Part shown: piece after piece, positions 1-5,660 of the stretch | Layout: each line of letters begins with the position of its first letter | How positions within the stretch are numbered: the stretch's first letter is position 1 | Origin: Prevotella sp. UBA1395 | GTDB lineage: Bacteria > Bacteroidota > Bacteroidia > Bacteroidales > Bacteroidaceae | Assembly (NCBI GenBank): GCA_002305235.1 | Contig: DBQL01000200.1 | Location: 8,379-16,171, forward strand | DNA: 7,793 nt | Reading direction: 5' to 3' | Notes under the pieces: model-generated | What the model was told of the DNA's origin: nothing | Database searches by the model: none | What the model saw: the letters and a program-made list of their open reading frames with translations, nothing else | Program-made: the position numbers and the translations under genes

Positions 1-150
1 GAAGTCGACAGCCATACCTTGGAGAGCAAGCGCTGCCGGCACCTGTTTTTTGCCGGCGAGGTGCTCGACGTGGATGCCGTCACGGGCGGCTTTAACCTTC
101 AGGCGGCATGGACCACGGGGTATGTGGTGGGCAAAAACATCGTGAAATAG
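1..150 (+). CDS. HI0933/BaiN-like FAD-dependent oxidoreductase, C-terminal end (partial)
   Basis: Frame 1 is open from the window edge to a TAG at 148-150, giving the last 49 residues of a protein. The tail contains LFFAGEVLDVDAVTGGFNLQ followed by AAWTTGYVVGKNIVK. This is the hallmark C-terminus of the HI0933/BaiN-like family of two-dinucleotide-binding flavoproteins: the GE-LD-D-TGG-NLQ-A segment contacts FAD and the following helix closes the Rossmann-type FAD domain. Family members are cytoplasmic, about 400 residues long, and mostly of unknown physiological substrate; some are annotated as BaiN-like or NAD(P)/FAD-dependent oxidoreductases. The start and the NAD-binding part lie outside the window, so exact function cannot be judged. 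The next gene begins 62 bases downstream on the same strand, with a possible promoter between them. Confidence 0.85.
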   Translation, partial: EVDSHTLESKRCRHLFFAGEVLDVDAVTGGFNLQAAWTTGYVVGKNIVK

Positions 151-181
151 TGGGCAGCGACAAATAAAATCAGTAATTTTG
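151..181 (+). promoter_or_regulatory. Possible Bacteroidota-type promoter upstream of the 180-aa gene
   Basis: TAATTTTG at 174-181 matches the Bacteroidota -7 consensus TAnnTTTG exactly. The expected -33 position, 19 bases upstream, holds TGGG (151-154), a poor match to TTTG/TTGG. If used, transcription would start near 187-189, leaving a leader of about 25 bases before the ATG at 213. A second reading is that the gene is simply co-transcribed with the upstream flavoprotein. Confidence 0.4.
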
Positions 182-212
182 TGGCGACAAAACATGGATT
201 ATTTTTCAGGAC

Positions 213-755
213 ATGAATACATCAAGCGATTTTGAGAGATTGTTTCGCGACAACCTCTCGACTTATCTTCAAGGGCTGAACGAGGTGGACAGCCATCTGC
301 CCGAGGCCCCCGACATTGAGACGCTGTGGTCGAGGGTGGGCGAGTCTTATCTCCCCGATGCCATGCGCGAGTTCAACGAGTTTCCCACCGTGGCCTTGGG
401 CTGGGCCATGTATGTGGGTATGGCCATTGCCAAATATTGGGATGAGGACTGGGAACTGTATTCCAAGGTCGACGACCTGTATGTTTACCTGCGCGACAAG
501 ATCGACTTCGACCACCTCGACGACTATGTGCGCGAGCGGGTGTTGCTGCTCGGTCATAACGATGCCGCCCGGTTGGAGAGCATCGTGAGCGAGTGTGCCG
601 CCCGCATTTACAGCCAGTTGCGCCATCAACCCGTGGAGCCGGGCACCGAACCGGCTTTCAGGGCTTTTGTCGCCGCGCTCCATCAGATGTATCTCATGGG
701 CGCGGCCATGCAGCTCAAGCGCATGGGTTATCACATGACACGATTGGGAGAGTGA
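213..755 (+). CDS. Uncharacterised 180-residue protein upstream of crcB
   Basis: This is an ATG-to-TGA frame of 180 residues. The ATG at 213 is preceded by a weak TTCAGGAC ribosome binding region. I do not recognise a named family. The protein looks cytoplasmic, alpha-helical and mildly acidic: there is no signal peptide, no clear membrane helix and no cysteine cluster. An acidic, Asp/Glu/Tyr-rich middle (about residues 75-110, with KYWDEDWELY and DKIDFDHLDDYV) sits between two more hydrophobic stretches (about 58-73, PTVALGWAMYVGMAIA, and 147-168). The C-terminal segment YLMGAAMQLKRMGYHM reads like an amphipathic helix. Base composition and codon use match the neighbours, which argues for a real resident gene. 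It is followed after 46 bases by crcB on the same strand and could share its transcript. A role in fluoride response is possible but rests on position alone. Confidence 0.8.
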   Translation: MNTSSDFERLFRDNLSTYLQGLNEVDSHLPEAPDIETLWSRVGESYLPDAMREFNEFPTVALGWAMYVGMAIAKYWDEDWELYSKVDDLYVYLRDKIDFDHLDDYVRERVLLLGHNDAARLESIVSECAARIYSQLRHQPVEPGTEPAFRAFVAALHQMYLMGAAMQLKRMGYHMTRLGE

Positions 756-756
756 T

Positions 757-770
757 CGCCCTCGGGGGCG
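757..770 (+). other. Small GC-rich hairpin between the 180-aa gene and crcB
   Basis: CGCCC (757-761) pairs with GGGCG (766-770) around a TCGG loop, starting one base after the stop codon of the upstream gene. There is no T tract after it, so it is not a convincing terminator. It could attenuate read-through or stabilise the upstream message. With only five pairs, chance is a fair alternative. Confidence 0.3.
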
Positions 771-801
771 CAACTCATCGTATGCCAAATCATTCGGAAT
801 T

Positions 802-1179
802 ATGTTGAAAGATATTCTCATCGTCGGCATGGGCAGTTTTTTGGGCGGCGTGCTGCGGTTCCTTGTCTCCAAGGGCCTTGCCGCCGTGGCCGTGGTGGCG
901 TTTCCGTGGGGCACGTTCACGGTCAACATCGTGGGTTGCCTGCTCATCGGGTTCCTCTCGGCGCTGCCCTCGTCGGGCACGGTCATCTCGCCTGCCACCC
1001 GACTGCTGCTCACCACTGGCTTTTGCGGGGGCTTCACCACGTTCTCCACCTTCATGAACGAGAACGCCTCGATGGCCAAAGACGGCCAAATGGTTACGAT
1101 GGCGCTCTATGTCTCGGCCAGTATCTTTCTTGGATTTGTCGCCGTTCTCGCCGGCCAATGGCTGTCGAGACAGTGGTGA
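802..1179 (+). CDS. crcB: Fluoride ion channel/exporter CrcB (Fluc)
   Basis: This encodes a 125-residue inner-membrane protein of the CrcB/Fluc family. The family forms antiparallel dimers with two fluoride-selective pores and lets toxic fluoride leave the cytoplasm. Length and layout are typical: four hydrophobic segments at about residues 4-22, 29-53, 64-84 and 98-120. Signature residues are present: GGVLR (15-19), the GTFTVN turn ending in Asn42 in helix 2, and the helix-3 break GFCGGFTTFSTF (73-84). That break carries the central Na+ site and the phenylalanines (F81, F84) that line the fluoride path. The ATG at 802 has a GGA about five bases upstream, and the preceding gene ends 46 bases earlier. 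A fluoride riboswitch is common before crcB, but I could not find one here. A hairpin at 1219-1253 may end the transcript. Confidence 0.96.
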   Translation: MLKDILIVGMGSFLGGVLRFLVSKGLAAVAVVAFPWGTFTVNIVGCLLIGFLSALPSSGTVISPATRLLLTTGFCGGFTTFSTFMNENASMAKDGQMVTMALYVSASIFLGFVAVLAGQWLSRQW

Positions 1180-1218
1180 GAGACTGTGGTTTTTGTCAAG
1201 AAACTTGGTCATGAATCG

Positions 1219-1253
1219 TGCGCGGAAATCTTGTCGAAATAGGTTTCCGCGCA
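1219..1253 (+). terminator. 10-bp hairpin downstream of crcB, probable terminator
   Basis: TGCGCGGAAA (1219-1228) pairs perfectly with TTTCCGCGCA (1244-1253) around a 15-base loop, 40 bases after the crcB stop. A T-rich patch (1266-1284) follows, but not directly at the stem, so it departs from a textbook intrinsic terminator. Its place after the last plus-strand gene favours a transcript-ending or 3'-end-stabilising role. Confidence 0.45.
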
Positions 1254-1316
1254 TGTTGTTCGGGGCTTTTTATTGCTTCTTTTTCCCCATATCACTTGAG
1301 ATTTTTGGCATGAGAG

Positions 1317-1417
1317 CCTTTTCGCGAGGCGAAAAGATAGCTTTCGTGTCGCGAAAAGATAGTCATCGCACGGCGAAAAGATAGCTTTCATGAGGCCCGA
1401 AAGGGCCTTTTCGCGGG
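1317..1417. repeat. Array of three 22-bp direct repeats flanked by inverted copies
   Basis: GCGAAAAGATAG occurs three times, at 1329-1340, 1351-1362 and 1373-1384, with an exact period of 22 bases. The ten-base spacers are CTTTCGTGTC, TCATCGCACG and CTTTCATGAG; the first and third are alike. The array is bounded on both sides by CCTTTTCGC (1317-1325 and 1406-1414), the inverse of the repeat's start. On the left this makes an 8-bp stem, CTTTTCGC/GCGAAAAG (1318-1325 with 1329-1336). On the right GCGAAAA (1373-1379) can pair with TTTTCGC (1408-1414). The AAAA tracts lie two helical turns apart, so the DNA may be curved. The function is unknown. Confidence 0.85.
1393..1411 (+). terminator. GAAA-loop hairpin with short T tail at the end of the repeat array
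   Basis: AGGCCC (1393-1398) and GGGCCT (1403-1408) form a perfect 6-bp stem around a GAAA tetraloop, followed by TTT (1409-1411). The tail is short for an intrinsic terminator. It may be a secondary stop for crcB read-through, or simply part of the repeat element, since it is nested inside the outer GCGAAAA/TTTTCGC pairing. Confidence 0.4.
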
Positions 1418-1429
1418 GGTGATGATACT

Positions 1430-1457
1430 GCCGATATTGCAATCGGCTGATTATCAG
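1430..1457. other. Two adjacent dyads next to the repeat array
   Basis: GCCGAT (1430-1435) pairs with ATCGGC (1442-1447) around ATTGCA. CTGATTATCAG (1447-1457) is an almost perfect 11-base palindrome that shares base 1447 with the first dyad. Such dyads can be protein-binding sites or part of a mobile or interspersed repeat. Nothing in the sequence says which. Confidence 0.4.
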
Positions 1458-1636
1458 TCGGTATTAGATGGCTCATTTTTGGCGTATTTCGCCTCGACAT
1501 ATTTCTTTTTTTACACACGCCACGCACGGAGCGGCATTTGTCGGGGTTTTTCATGGTGTATTGTCAGACTGTTACATGGTGGTACGACCGAGCGGGGGTG
1601 CATGCCGTTTTACTGTCGTCAAGGCGGCTATACGAT

Positions 1637-1670
1637 AAGCGCGAGGCACCCTTGCGGGTGTCTCGCGCTT
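1637..1670 (-). terminator. 15-bp hairpin downstream of pgl, probable terminator
   Basis: AAGCGCGAGGCACCC (1637-1651) pairs with GGGTGTCTCGCGCTT (1656-1670) around a TTGC loop, with 14 Watson-Crick pairs and one G-T pair. It lies about 65 bases past the pgl stop on the minus strand and is the strongest GC-rich stem in the window. It has only TT then A after the stem in either direction, so it lacks a proper U tract. Its location suggests the end of the gnd-zwf-pgl transcript. Confidence 0.55.
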
Positions 1671-1736
1671 GCGGTATCAGGCGTTCGGGGTGCGGCCGCC
1701 CGGCGGCGATGGGTCGATGGCATGCCCGTGGCATGG

Positions 1737-2450
1737 TCAGGCCTGCCGGGCTGCCGCCTCGTCGGTATAGATCTCCACGGTGTGTAGGGCCCGGCGTGCC
1801 ACGTATGCGGCCGGTCCGGCATCGGTTTGGTCGATGATGTCGGCCAAGACCTGCTGCTTGCCCGCCCCCGTAAGCAGGAAGATGAGGTTACGGGCGTGTA
1901 TGATGGGCAGTCCGGTGAGGGCCACGCGCTGCTGTTGCGAGGCGGGATGCGTGCCCACGGCATAGGTCGCCGGCGTGGTGAGCAGGTGCTCCTGACCGGG
2001 GAATATCGACGAGGTGTGGCCGTCGTCGCCGGCGCCGAGCAGCACGATGTCGAACACGGGAATGCCCTCTTCCTCGGGCAGCAGGTTGCGCACCATCTCG
2101 CCATAGCGCAGTGCCTCGGTCTCGGGATCGTTCTCGCCCATGATGCGCACCACGTTGCCGGCAGGGATATCAACCTTGTCCAGCAGGTTGTCGCGTGTCA
2201 TGCCGTAGTTGCTTTGGCCGTCGGTGGGCGGCACGCAGCGCTCGTCGACCCAGAAAAGCCGGATGCGTTCCCACGGCGTCTGCTCGTCATACTCCGTGGC
2301 CCACAGCCTGAACATCAGGGCGGGAGTGCTGCCTCCACTCAGCGCGATGTTGACTTTACTGCCCGGCGGGCATGCGGCCGCCAGCTCAAGAATGCGCACG
2401 ATGAGCGCGCGCGATGCCTCGGCATCGGTTTTGTGGATATGGGTAATCAT
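1737..2450 (-). CDS. pgl: 6-phosphogluconolactonase (DevB/SOL type)
   Basis: The 237-residue product hydrolyses 6-phosphoglucono-1,5-lactone to 6-phosphogluconate in the cytoplasm, the second step of the oxidative pentose phosphate pathway. Length and motifs fit the DevB/SOL lactonases, which share a fold with glucosamine-6-phosphate isomerases. These are the phosphate-binding loop LSGGSTP (37-43), WVDERCVPPTDGQSNYGM (67-84), the active-site stretch LLGAGDDGHTSSIFPG (137-152) and TGAGK near the C-terminus (194-198). The frame stays open up to an ATG at 2489, but that would lie 43 bases inside zwf. The ATG at 2448-2450 is preferred because it overlaps the zwf TGA as ATGA and because family proteins begin with this short strand. 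That overlap implies translational coupling to zwf. The C-terminus EAAARQA looks complete. Confidence 0.95.
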   Translation of the reverse strand: MITHIHKTDAEASRALIVRILELAAACPPGSKVNIALSGGSTPALMFRLWATEYDEQTPWERIRLFWVDERCVPPTDGQSNYGMTRDNLLDKVDIPAGNVVRIMGENDPETEALRYGEMVRNLLPEEEGIPVFDIVLLGAGDDGHTSSIFPGQEHLLTTPATYAVGTHPASQQQRVALTGLPIIHARNLIFLLTGAGKQQVLADIIDQTDAGPAAYVARRALHTVEIYTDEAAARQA

Positions 2451-3943
2451 AGCTCGCAATATAAATCGGTGTTGGTGAGGTTCTTGCACGGGTTGGTCCA
2501 GTCGGCGTCATGGTCGTGCATGAGCACGTCGCTTTCTTGCGGTCCCCATGTTCCGGCAGGATAACCATAGAGTGGCACGTCGTCGCCCTGCCAGTATCGG
2601 AGCACCGGGTCGAAGAATTTCCACGAGGCCTCCACGGCATCGTCGCGCGTGAAGAGTGTGGGGTCGCCCTGTATGCAGTCGTCGATGAGGCGCGCATAGC
2701 CGTCGGTGATGGGCACGTTGCCCAAGTGGTCGTAGCTGAAATCCATCGCCACACGCTTCACCTCGAAGCCTCCGCCCGGCACCTTCAGGCCCACCTTGAG
2801 GCTGATGCCCTCGTTGGGCGAGATGCGCAGGATGAGCTGGTTGGCTTGCGCCCGGGTGCTGCCGTCGGCATTTCGGAACATTTGGTGGGGTGTTTCCTTG
2901 AAGTGTATCACGATCTCGGTGACCTTGGTGGGCATCTGTTTGCCCGTGCGGATGTAGAACGGAACGCCGCTCCACCGCCAGTTGTCAATGCTGATGCGCA
3001 TGGCCACGAATGTCTCGGTGCGCGACAGGGGGTCGACACCCTGCTCCTCGCGATAGCCCTTCTTCGAGGCTCCGGCGATATACTGTCCGCGAATGATATG
3101 TTCCTTGAGGTCGGTCTCGTCGAGCGGGCGGAGTGAGTTATAAACCTTGACCACCTCGTTGCGGAAACTGTCGGCATTGAAGACGGCAGGAGGCTCCATT
3201 GCCGTGAGGGCCACGAGCTGTATGAGATGATTCTGCACCATGTCGCGCAGGGCACCTGCCGTGTCGTAAAAGCCGCCCCGGTTCTCGATACCGAGGTTTT
3301 CTACCGCCGTGACCTCCACGTAATCGATGTAGTTGCGGTTCCATATCGGTTCGAAAATACCGTTGGCAAAGCGGAAGGCAAGGATGTTTTGGGCCGTCTC
3401 TTTGCCGAGGAAATGGTCGATACGGAAGATTTGCCGCTCCTCGAACACCTCTTTATAGACACGCCCCAGCTCCAAGGCCGACTCCAAGCTGTATCCGAAA
3501 GGCTTCTCCACGATGATGCGTGAGCCGGGAGTGTTGAGGCGCACCGACTTCAGGTGGAGGGGCACCACGCCGTAGAGCGAGGGTGGGGTGGCAAGGTAGA
3601 AGAGCAGGTTGTCGGCATGCTCCTCATGGCTCACGTCGGCGATTTTCTGCTTCAGCATGGCGTATCCCTCGGCCTTCGATGGGTCGAGCGACTGGTAGTA
3701 CAGGTGCGAGACGAAGTCGTGGAAACGGGCATCATCGTGTTGCTCGGGCCTGATATAATGCTGCATCTGCTGCAAGATATAGGCACGGTATTCCTCATCG
3801 GTATAGGCTGTGCGTGCCGTGCCGATGATGGAGAATCGGCCCTTGAGCCTGTCGTTGGTAAACAGGGAGTATAGGGCAGGCATGAGTTTGCGCTTGGTGA
3901 GGTCGCCGGAGGCCCCGAAGATGACCATTACAAAATGTGACAT
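2447..3943 (-). CDS. zwf: Glucose-6-phosphate 1-dehydrogenase
   Basis: The 498-residue cytoplasmic enzyme oxidises glucose 6-phosphate to 6-phosphogluconolactone, making NADPH (some family members accept NAD). It commits carbon to the oxidative pentose phosphate pathway. The N-terminal Rossmann fold shows FGASGDLTKRK (9-19). EKPFG (146-150) and the signature RIDHFLGKE (174-182, with the active-site Asp-His and Lys) follow. The expected catalytic base sits in DMVQNHL (His239). The rest is the C-terminal alpha/beta domain of usual size. An ATG at 3973 in the same frame would add ten residues (MPPSSKGKQT) that do not resemble the family. The ATG at 3943 has an AAAGGAAA site upstream and starts directly with the MSHFVMVIFGASGD strand, so I chose it. 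It overlaps pgl by four bases at its 3' end and follows gnd after a 175-base structured spacer. Confidence 0.97.
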   Translation of the reverse strand: MSHFVMVIFGASGDLTKRKLMPALYSLFTNDRLKGRFSIIGTARTAYTDEEYRAYILQQMQHYIRPEQHDDARFHDFVSHLYYQSLDPSKAEGYAMLKQKIADVSHEEHADNLLFYLATPPSLYGVVPLHLKSVRLNTPGSRIIVEKPFGYSLESALELGRVYKEVFEERQIFRIDHFLGKETAQNILAFRFANGIFEPIWNRNYIDYVEVTAVENLGIENRGGFYDTAGALRDMVQNHLIQLVALTAMEPPAVFNADSFRNEVVKVYNSLRPLDETDLKEHIIRGQYIAGASKKGYREEQGVDPLSRTETFVAMRISIDNWRWSGVPFYIRTGKQMPTKVTEIVIHFKETPHQMFRNADGSTRAQANQLILRISPNEGISLKVGLKVPGGGFEVKRVAMDFSYDHLGNVPITDGYARLIDDCIQGDPTLFTRDDAVEASWKFFDPVLRYWQGDDVPLYGYPAGTWGPQESDVLMHDHDADWTNPCKNLTNTDLYCEL

Positions 3944-3950
3944 AGTTTGT

Positions 3951-3958
3951 TTTCCTTT
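3951..3958 (-). promoter_or_regulatory. Ribosome binding site fixing the zwf start
   Basis: On the minus strand AAAGGAAA lies here, with the GG ten bases before the ATG at 3943. It is one of the few Shine-Dalgarno-like sites in the window. It lies inside the reading frame that would run from the upstream ATG at 3973, which argues for the shorter protein. Confidence 0.6.
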
Positions 3959-4020
3959 CGATGATGGCGGCAAACGGGCCCGGCGGGGTGTGGCTGTGCA
4001 AGGTGACGGCCGCGAGAGAT

Positions 4021-4102
4021 GATATGATGCCGACGGCCTGCTCGCCCTCGGGCTGTGGCAGGCCGACGGTCATATCCTGCCGGCAGGGGCATGGTGCGCC
4101 CC
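4021..4102 (-). other. Highly structured spacer between gnd and zwf
   Basis: An imperfect inverted repeat spans 4021-4076. GATATGA (4021-4027) pairs with TCATATC (4070-4076), CCG (4030-4032) with CGG (4067-4069), and CGGCCTG (4034-4040) with CAGGCCG (4059-4065). GCC and GGC form a small tip. Directly beside it is the perfect 12-base palindrome CCTGCCGGCAGG (4076-4087), then a GGGGC/GCCCC hairpin (4086-4090 with 4098-4102). Transcribed from gnd into zwf, this RNA would fold strongly before the zwf ribosome binding site. It could be a partial terminator, an RNA-processing site or a stability element. No promoter for zwf is evident in the 175-base gap. Confidence 0.55.
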
Positions 4103-4118
4103 CGTTCGCCGCAAAAAA

Positions 4119-5582
4119 TTATACGTTGTAGGTGCCCGACTTGGTGTCACCACCATGCCCGGTCCAGTTCTCATGGTAGAAGCGGCCGCGCGGCTCATCT
4201 TTTCTCTCAAAGGTGTGGGCACCGAAATAGTCGCGCTGGGCCTGCACCATGTTGGCCGGAAGCGACTCGGAGGTGAGCGAATAGAAATAGTTGAGCGCCG
4301 AGGAGAAGGCCGGAACGGGCAGTCCGGAGGTCAGGGCCTTGCCCACAAGCGTACGCCAGCCGTCAAGCAACTGCTCCATCTCGCGCGAGAAATAGGGCGC
4401 GAGGAGCAGGTGGCGGGGCTTCTCTGCCTCGTCGTAGGCTTGCGCGATGTCGTTGAGAAACGCGCTGCGGATGATACATCCGCCACGCCACATACGGGCG
4501 ATGGAGGCCATGTCGAGGTCCCAGCCAAACTCGTCGGAGGCTTTCTGGAGTACCGAGAAGCCCTGCGCGTAGCTCACCAACTTGGAGGCATAGAGTGCTG
4601 CGAAGATGTTGTTGAGCAAGGTCTCGCGGTCGCTGTCGGCAGTGATGGGGGCATGGGGGAATCGGCCGGAGGCCTTGACGCGCATGTCCTTGTCGGCCGA
4701 CAGGCTGCGCTCGAACACGGCAGTACCTATCAGTCCGAGTGGCATGCCAAGCTCCATGGCGTTGATTACCGACCATTTGCCGGTGCCTTTCTGTCCGGCG
4801 GTGTCGAGGATCTGGTCGATGAGCATAGAGCCGTCGGCCGATTTGTGCCGCAGAATGTTGGCCGTGATCTCCACGAGATAGCTCTGCAGCTTACCCCGGT
4901 TCCACGCTTCGAAGACGTCTGCCATCTCCTCATTGCTCATGCCACCAATGTGTTTCATCACCCAGTAGGCCTCGGAGATGAGCTGCATGTCACCATATTC
5001 TATGCCGTTGTGGATCATCTTCACGAAATGTCCGGACCCTTGCGGGCCGACCCATTGGCAGCACGGCGTGCCGTCTTCGGCCTTGGCGGCAATGCTTTGC
5101 AGGATGGGTTTCACGCTTTCCCATGCCGCGCGCGAGCCGCCGGGCATGATCGACGCACCGTTCAGCGCGCCTTCCTCGCCACCGGAGACACCGCTTCCCA
5201 CAAAGCGGAAGCCTTTCTCCTCGGACAACGCCACACGGCGGTTGGTGTCTTCATAATTGGAATTGCCGCCGTCGATGATGATGTCGCCCGGCGAGAGCAA
5301 CGGGAAGAGCTGTTGCATCAGGTCATCGACGGCCCGGCCGGCACGTACCATCATCATGATGCGGCGCGGGGTTTGTATCGAGTCCACAAAGTCTTGCATG
5401 ACCGTGTACCCGCTGATCGACTTGCCTTGGGCGCGCCCATTGATGAAACGTTCTACCACGCCTTCCTCGATTCCCGGTACGGTGCGATTGTAAACCGATA
5501 CGTTCCAACCGTGGTTGGCCATGTTCAGGGCAAGATTCTCGCCCATCACGGCAAGCCCGATCAATCCTATGTCACTTTTCAT
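4119..5582 (-). CDS. gnd: 6-phosphogluconate dehydrogenase, decarboxylating
   Basis: The 487-residue cytoplasmic enzyme oxidatively decarboxylates 6-phosphogluconate to ribulose 5-phosphate and CO2 with reduction of NADP+, the third oxidative pentose phosphate step. The Rossmann motif GLIGLAVMGENLALN (6-20), IIIDGGNSNYEDT (101-113), and the family signature GVSGGEEGA (131-139) are present. So is the catalytic block KMIHNGIEYGDMQ with Lys188 and Glu195. Later come GQKGTGKW, and RDYFGAHTFER near the C-terminus. Length matches the long, GND-type dimeric enzymes. The ATG at 5582 starts directly with MKSDIGLIGLAVMG, as expected; upstream is only an A-rich TAGAACAA, typical of Bacteroidota. It lies 78 bases after doxX and 175 bases before zwf, all on the minus strand. 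The probable transcript is doxX-gnd-zwf-pgl or gnd-zwf-pgl. I see no clear promoter in the 78-base gap. Confidence 0.97.
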   Translation of the reverse strand: MKSDIGLIGLAVMGENLALNMANHGWNVSVYNRTVPGIEEGVVERFINGRAQGKSISGYTVMQDFVDSIQTPRRIMMMVRAGRAVDDLMQQLFPLLSPGDIIIDGGNSNYEDTNRRVALSEEKGFRFVGSGVSGGEEGALNGASIMPGGSRAAWESVKPILQSIAAKAEDGTPCCQWVGPQGSGHFVKMIHNGIEYGDMQLISEAYWVMKHIGGMSNEEMADVFEAWNRGKLQSYLVEITANILRHKSADGSMLIDQILDTAGQKGTGKWSVINAMELGMPLGLIGTAVFERSLSADKDMRVKASGRFPHAPITADSDRETLLNNIFAALYASKLVSYAQGFSVLQKASDEFGWDLDMASIARMWRGGCIIRSAFLNDIAQAYDEAEKPRHLLLAPYFSREMEQLLDGWRTLVGKALTSGLPVPAFSSALNYFYSLTSESLPANMVQAQRDYFGAHTFERKDEPRGRFYHENWTGHGGDTKSGTYNV

Positions 5583-5660
5583 TTGTTCTATATAATAATG
5601 TGTATATGGTGCCCTTGATGCCCGACGAATGGGCTAAGGACCCGAAATGGATGATTTGTT

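Larger units (their letters stand above)
1180..1736. other. 557-base gene-free stretch with hairpins and short repeats
   Basis: No credible gene lies between the crcB stop and the pgl stop, which converge here. The stretch holds, in order: a 10-bp hairpin (1219-1253), a T-rich patch (1266-1284), a 22-bp-period repeat array bounded by CCTTTTCGC copies (1317-1417), two adjacent dyads (1430-1457), a T run (1505-1511), a 15-bp hairpin (1637-1670) and a 6-bp hairpin directly after the pgl stop (1721-1735). Short open frames cross the area on both strands (for example minus-strand 1554-1363 and 1442-1209). They run through the repeats and lack ribosome binding sites, so I treat them as non-coding. 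Confidence 0.75.

Noticed and set aside
756..801. Possible fluoride riboswitch in front of crcB
   Set aside because: The 46-base gap is short for the motif and I could not place the conserved GGxGAUGG and GCUgAUGA-type segments or the pseudoknot. Only a 5-bp hairpin is present.
222..1079. 285-residue open frame on the minus strand
   Set aside because: It is antisense to the 180-residue gene and to crcB, which has unmistakable family motifs. The translation is low in recognisable structure and rich in His, Arg and Pro, typical of a GC-rich shadow frame.
1329..1394. CRISPR-like repeat-spacer look of the 22-bp array
   Set aside because: The 12-base repeats and ten-base spacers are far too short for CRISPR, two spacers resemble each other, and no cas gene is in the window.
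1209..1554. Small minus-strand frames crossing the repeat array (1442-1209 and 1554-1363)
   Set aside because: Their residues come from the 22-bp repeats and dyads, they overlap each other and lack start signals. I treat them as translations of a non-coding repeat.
2451..2489. Upstream ATG extending pgl by 13 residues
   Set aside because: It would lie deep inside zwf and adds residues outside the family's normal N-terminus. The ATGA overlap start at 2450 fits better.
1827..3136. Plus-strand open frames of 245 and 208 residues (1827-2564 and 2510-3136)
   Set aside because: Both are antisense shadows of pgl and zwf, with no domain motifs and no ribosome binding sites.
3944..3973. Upstream ATG extending zwf by ten residues
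   Set aside because: The extension MPPSSKGKQT crosses the AAAGGAAA ribosome binding site and is unlike the compact N-terminus of the family.
3795..4073. 92-residue minus-strand frame starting in the gnd-zwf spacer
   Set aside because: It covers the structured spacer and then overlaps zwf in another frame by about 150 bases. There is no ribosome binding site and the sequence is better explained as RNA structure.
4155..5618. 487-residue open frame on the plus strand
   Set aside because: It lies antisense to nearly all of gnd. Its length equals gnd by coincidence of GC-rich codon use, and the translation shows no domain.
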